Shown here: in pieces, positions 22,296 to 25,580 of the stretch | How positions within the stretch are numbered: position 1 is the first letter of the stretch | Layout of the letters: each line of letters opens with the position of its first letter | NCBI GenBank assembly: GCA_937894515.1 | Contig: CALCRH010000289.1 | Span: 1 to 25,580 of the forward strand | Length of the DNA: 25,580 nucleotides | Source: an uncultured Clostridia bacterium | Lineage (GTDB): Bacteria; Bacillota; Clostridia; Oscillospirales; Oscillospiraceae | Direction: 5' to 3' | Notes under the pieces: generated by a model | The model's input: the letters and a program-made list of their open reading frames with translations, nothing else | Databases searched by the model: none | Told to the model about the DNA's origin: nothing | Translations under genes and position numbers: made by a program

Positions 22296-22955
22296 ATGAA
22301 AAAATATCGTTGCCCCTGTTGCGGAGAAGAATGTATTACTTTAAGAAATAAAATTTTTTGTTATCAAGCATCTAATGGTAAAAATGCATGGGCAGATATT
22401 TCTGGTAATTGCTGTCCTGAATGTGGGGGAATATTTAAAATATTTCCAAAACCTTGTGTCAGGTTATATATTGAGGTAGCGATAGTTATATTGTTCCTTT
22501 TGTTTATGCTATATTTAATTATTTTTATAAATACCATATATACTTTAATTGTGCTTCTATTTGCATTTTTGTATCCTTTTCTTATTGCACCCTTATTGAG
22601 TATTGATTTGCCAATTGTTAAATATAACCGTGAAGAGAAAAAATTTATCATTCCGGAACATAACGCAAAAGTAACCTTAAAACGATTGACAGAAAAAGTT
22701 AATCATCTTGATATTTATGGAATAAAGTTTAATCAAAAAACCAACAATGTGCGGTTTCATGAGACGTTTACAAATGATTTAGTTCCTGTCGTATTTCATA
22801 AGGATAGCAAAAAGCAACAAGGCAAATCGGAAGTAACAATAATGAAGATGGACTTTATTCCTAAAGAGTTGTTGTTCGAAGGCTCTGACTTCACGGTCAT
22901 AGACAACGGAAAGGAAATTGCAACCGGAAAGATAACAAAAGTGTATGGTGAGTAA
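22296..22955 (+). CDS. Zinc-ribbon protein with two membrane helices
   Basis: The start is ATG 22296 with GGAGTG upstream, giving 219 residues. The N-terminus has two Cys pairs (RCPCCGEEC and NCCPECGG), a rubredoxin-like zinc ribbon. Next come two close membrane helices (about 60-82 and 85-108: VAIVILFLLFMLYLIIF, LIVLLFAFLYPFLIAPLL) and a cytosolic, beta-rich C-terminal part (about 115-219). It is AT-rich. The layout resembles small Firmicute membrane proteins of unknown role found near toxin or immunity genes. I do not recognise the family. Confidence 0.75.
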   Translation: MKKYRCPCCGEECITLRNKIFCYQASNGKNAWADISGNCCPECGGIFKIFPKPCVRLYIEVAIVILFLLFMLYLIIFINTIYTLIVLLFAFLYPFLIAPLLSIDLPIVKYNREEKKFIIPEHNAKVTLKRLTEKVNHLDIYGIKFNQKTNNVRFHETFTNDLVPVVFHKDSKKQQGKSEVTIMKMDFIPKELLFEGSDFTVIDNGKEIATGKITKVYGE

Positions 22956-23008
22956 GCGGTACATTTTTAAATATAGCATGATATTTTGAATAAGGAGTGA
23001 CTATCATC

Positions 23009-23370
23009 ATGAAACGACTCAGAAAAATTATCACAAAATATGGCGATGAGTTCACAGTTGCTATTCGTCAACTAGATTTTCCCTCGCAAAAAACTATTTA
23101 ACTGTTACAGCTGAAAATCAGGACGCAACAGTATTATCATGTCGTCTTGATGGGTGCTTTTCCTACTATGACTATGAAAATGATATTGTTGAAAATTGGC
23201 AAGAGATCATAGTTGAGTATCAAGATCCTAACATAAGAGCATATAGGTTTCATTGGGGAATTATACATACATTAGATGAAGGTGTTACTTTTTCGGGGGT
23301 AGCCAAACATAATTATAGTAGATGGGAAGGTGATGACAGAGTAAAACAAATTATTTTAAATCTAAAATAA
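23009..23370 (+). pseudogene. Small gene broken by a frameshift at a run of six A
   Basis: ATG 23009 follows AAGGAG. Frame one reads MKRLRKIITKYGDEFTVAIR, QLDFPSQKTI, then TAA at 23099. The adjacent frame continues as protein: NYLTVTAENQDATVLS, FSYYDYENDIVENWQEIIVE, ending at TAA 23368. One extra A in the run at 23088-23093 would restore a single ORF of about 120 residues. The product would be an acidic soluble protein, perhaps immunity-like by size and context, with no recognised family. The cause could be real decay, phase variation, transcriptional slippage or a sequencing error. Confidence 0.7.
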
Positions 23371-23383
23371 TATTCCTACTCTA

Positions 23384-23420
23384 CGGTAGCATTTTATGAA
23401 AATAAAATGCTACCGTTTTA
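23384..23420 (+). terminator. Terminator after the frameshifted gene
   Basis: CGGTAGCATTTTAT (23384-23397), loop GAAA and ATAAAATGCTACCG (23402-23415) form a perfect 14-pair stem, followed by TTTTAT. Confidence 0.85.
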
Positions 23421-23470
23421 TCTATTTATAAATATATTTTATCCGAACTTAAAAATCGACTTAAAACAGA

Positions 23471-23499
23471 TTGAATAAAATTGATGCCTGAATTATAAT
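23471..23499 (+). promoter_or_regulatory. Promoter of a short transcription unit
   Basis: TTGAAT (23471-23476), a 17-base spacer and TATAAT (23494-23499). With the terminator at 23678 it defines a transcript of roughly 200 bases. Confidence 0.55.
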
Positions 23500-23539
23500 A
23501 TAACATAGAGATTGTTTGATAGTTAGAGAGGTTTAATAT

Positions 23540-23617
23540 ATGATACCGCAAACGATAGGGCGCGAATATGATGTGGGGAATATCGAATCGGTATATCGTG
23601 CGAAAACAAAATATTAA
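23540..23617 (+). CDS. 25-residue small ORF
   Basis: GAGAGG precedes ATG 23540 by 7 bases. The product is MIPQTIGREYDVGNIESVYR followed by AKTKY. It is soluble, charged and GC-richer than its surroundings, and sits alone between a promoter and a terminator. It could be a real small protein, the leader of a small RNA, or the scar of a deleted gene (start and end fused). No homolog is recognised. Confidence 0.4.
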   Translation: MIPQTIGREYDVGNIESVYRAKTKY

Positions 23618-23677
23618 ATTCCTACTACACAAAATCGTTCCTATAGTACACCCCAAAAGTTGAATAATATATTAAAA

Positions 23678-23710
23678 TAGAACTGCCAGTAATGGCGGTT
23701 CTATTTTTTT
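23678..23710 (+). terminator. Terminator upstream of the second uvrB promoter
   Basis: TAGAACTGCC (23678-23687), loop AGTAAT and GGCGGTTCTA (23694-23703), one G-U wobble, extendable by AAAA/TTTT, followed by seven T. Confidence 0.85.
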
Positions 23711-23824
23711 GTGTTCAAAGAATGTTTTACCTTAGACAAAAGGTATTTAACGGATTAAACGAATATGCGGGTAAAGTGTTATATAAATCTTTATGAAAGT
23801 CTTTCTTTTAATAAGAAACTGTGG

Positions 23825-23856
23825 TATAATAACCTATATAAAAAAGTGACTTTTTT
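23825..23856 (+). promoter_or_regulatory. Second uvrB promoter with leader palindrome
   Basis: The extended -10 TGGTATAAT (TATAAT at 23825-23830) and the palindrome AAAAAAGT-G-ACTTTTTT (23840-23856) are followed by TCGTCCAAAGCACATTT. This is the diverged twin of 21724-21755. The palindrome and the CCAAAGCACATTT block are kept while the bases between vary, which suggests they matter. It is not the usual Firmicute LexA box (GAAC..GTTC). Confidence 0.7.
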
Positions 23857-23923
23857 CGTCCAAAGCACATTTTATACATATTTTACTTGATTTTAAATTA
23901 AGAAGAGAGGAGGGCAAATGCCA

Positions 23924-25580
<1,657 letters not shown>

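Noticed and set aside
23087..23099. Programmed -1 ribosomal frameshift in the gene at 23009
   Set aside because: The run is read as CAA AAA ACT, which does not fit the X-XXY-YYZ pattern, and no downstream hairpin is obvious. Loss of one A explains it more simply.

Overview
The window reads as chromosome of a low- to mid-GC Firmicute, probably a gut clostridium (Oscillospirales-like). This rests on strong AGGAGG-type ribosome sites, canonical TTGACA/TATAAT promoters, a SpoVT/AbrB-type regulator and a clostridial UvrB. No rRNA, tRNA, CRISPR array, integrase or transposase was seen.

Layout: (1) 37-924 is an in-frame mosaic of three unrelated genes: the start of a defence-type dsDNA nuclease, an internal piece of glycogen branching enzyme and the end of an SDR-like oxidoreductase. 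(2) 1000-8037 (minus strand) is a tight operon: XRE regulator, PLD nuclease fused to an AAA+/SF3-like ATPase, MazG-like pyrophosphohydrolase, SF2 helicase with an N-terminal nuclease, and DUF2075 helicase with an N-terminal nuclease. It is the best candidate here for an undescribed anti-phage system. (3) 8173-9972 holds a SLOG protein, a divergent XRE regulator, a two-gene cassette behind an operator-rich promoter, and a 21-residue ORF. (4) 9978-11920 is a lipoprotein plus a Cys-rich protein, translationally coupled. (5) 12119-14828 is Fic, a DUF4365-like nuclease and a MATE transporter. (6) 14998-16263 is a membrane-anchored GNAT. (7) 16866-18865 is an AAA ATPase plus RloB pair resembling AbiL/RloAB abortive infection. 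(8) 19120-20562 is an AlbA_2 ATP-binding regulator behind repeated operators.

From about 490 to 20830 the DNA is AT-rich and modular (an accessory/defence island). Outside it the DNA is visibly GC-richer and consists of broken host genes. On the right these are an AbrB-type ORF with an odd tail, a gene remnant, a truncated serine hydrolase, and a uvrB 5' fragment (21807-22064) with its promoter.

About 2.1 kb later a second uvrB start, AT-rich and with its own diverged copy of the same promoter, runs in frame into the GC-rich remainder of uvrB. The simplest reading is that foreign DNA landed inside uvrB and supplied a replacement promoter and 5' end, so the expressed UvrB is a hybrid. Because fragment junctions occur at both ends of the window, a metagenome assembly artefact must be excluded before biology is built on them.
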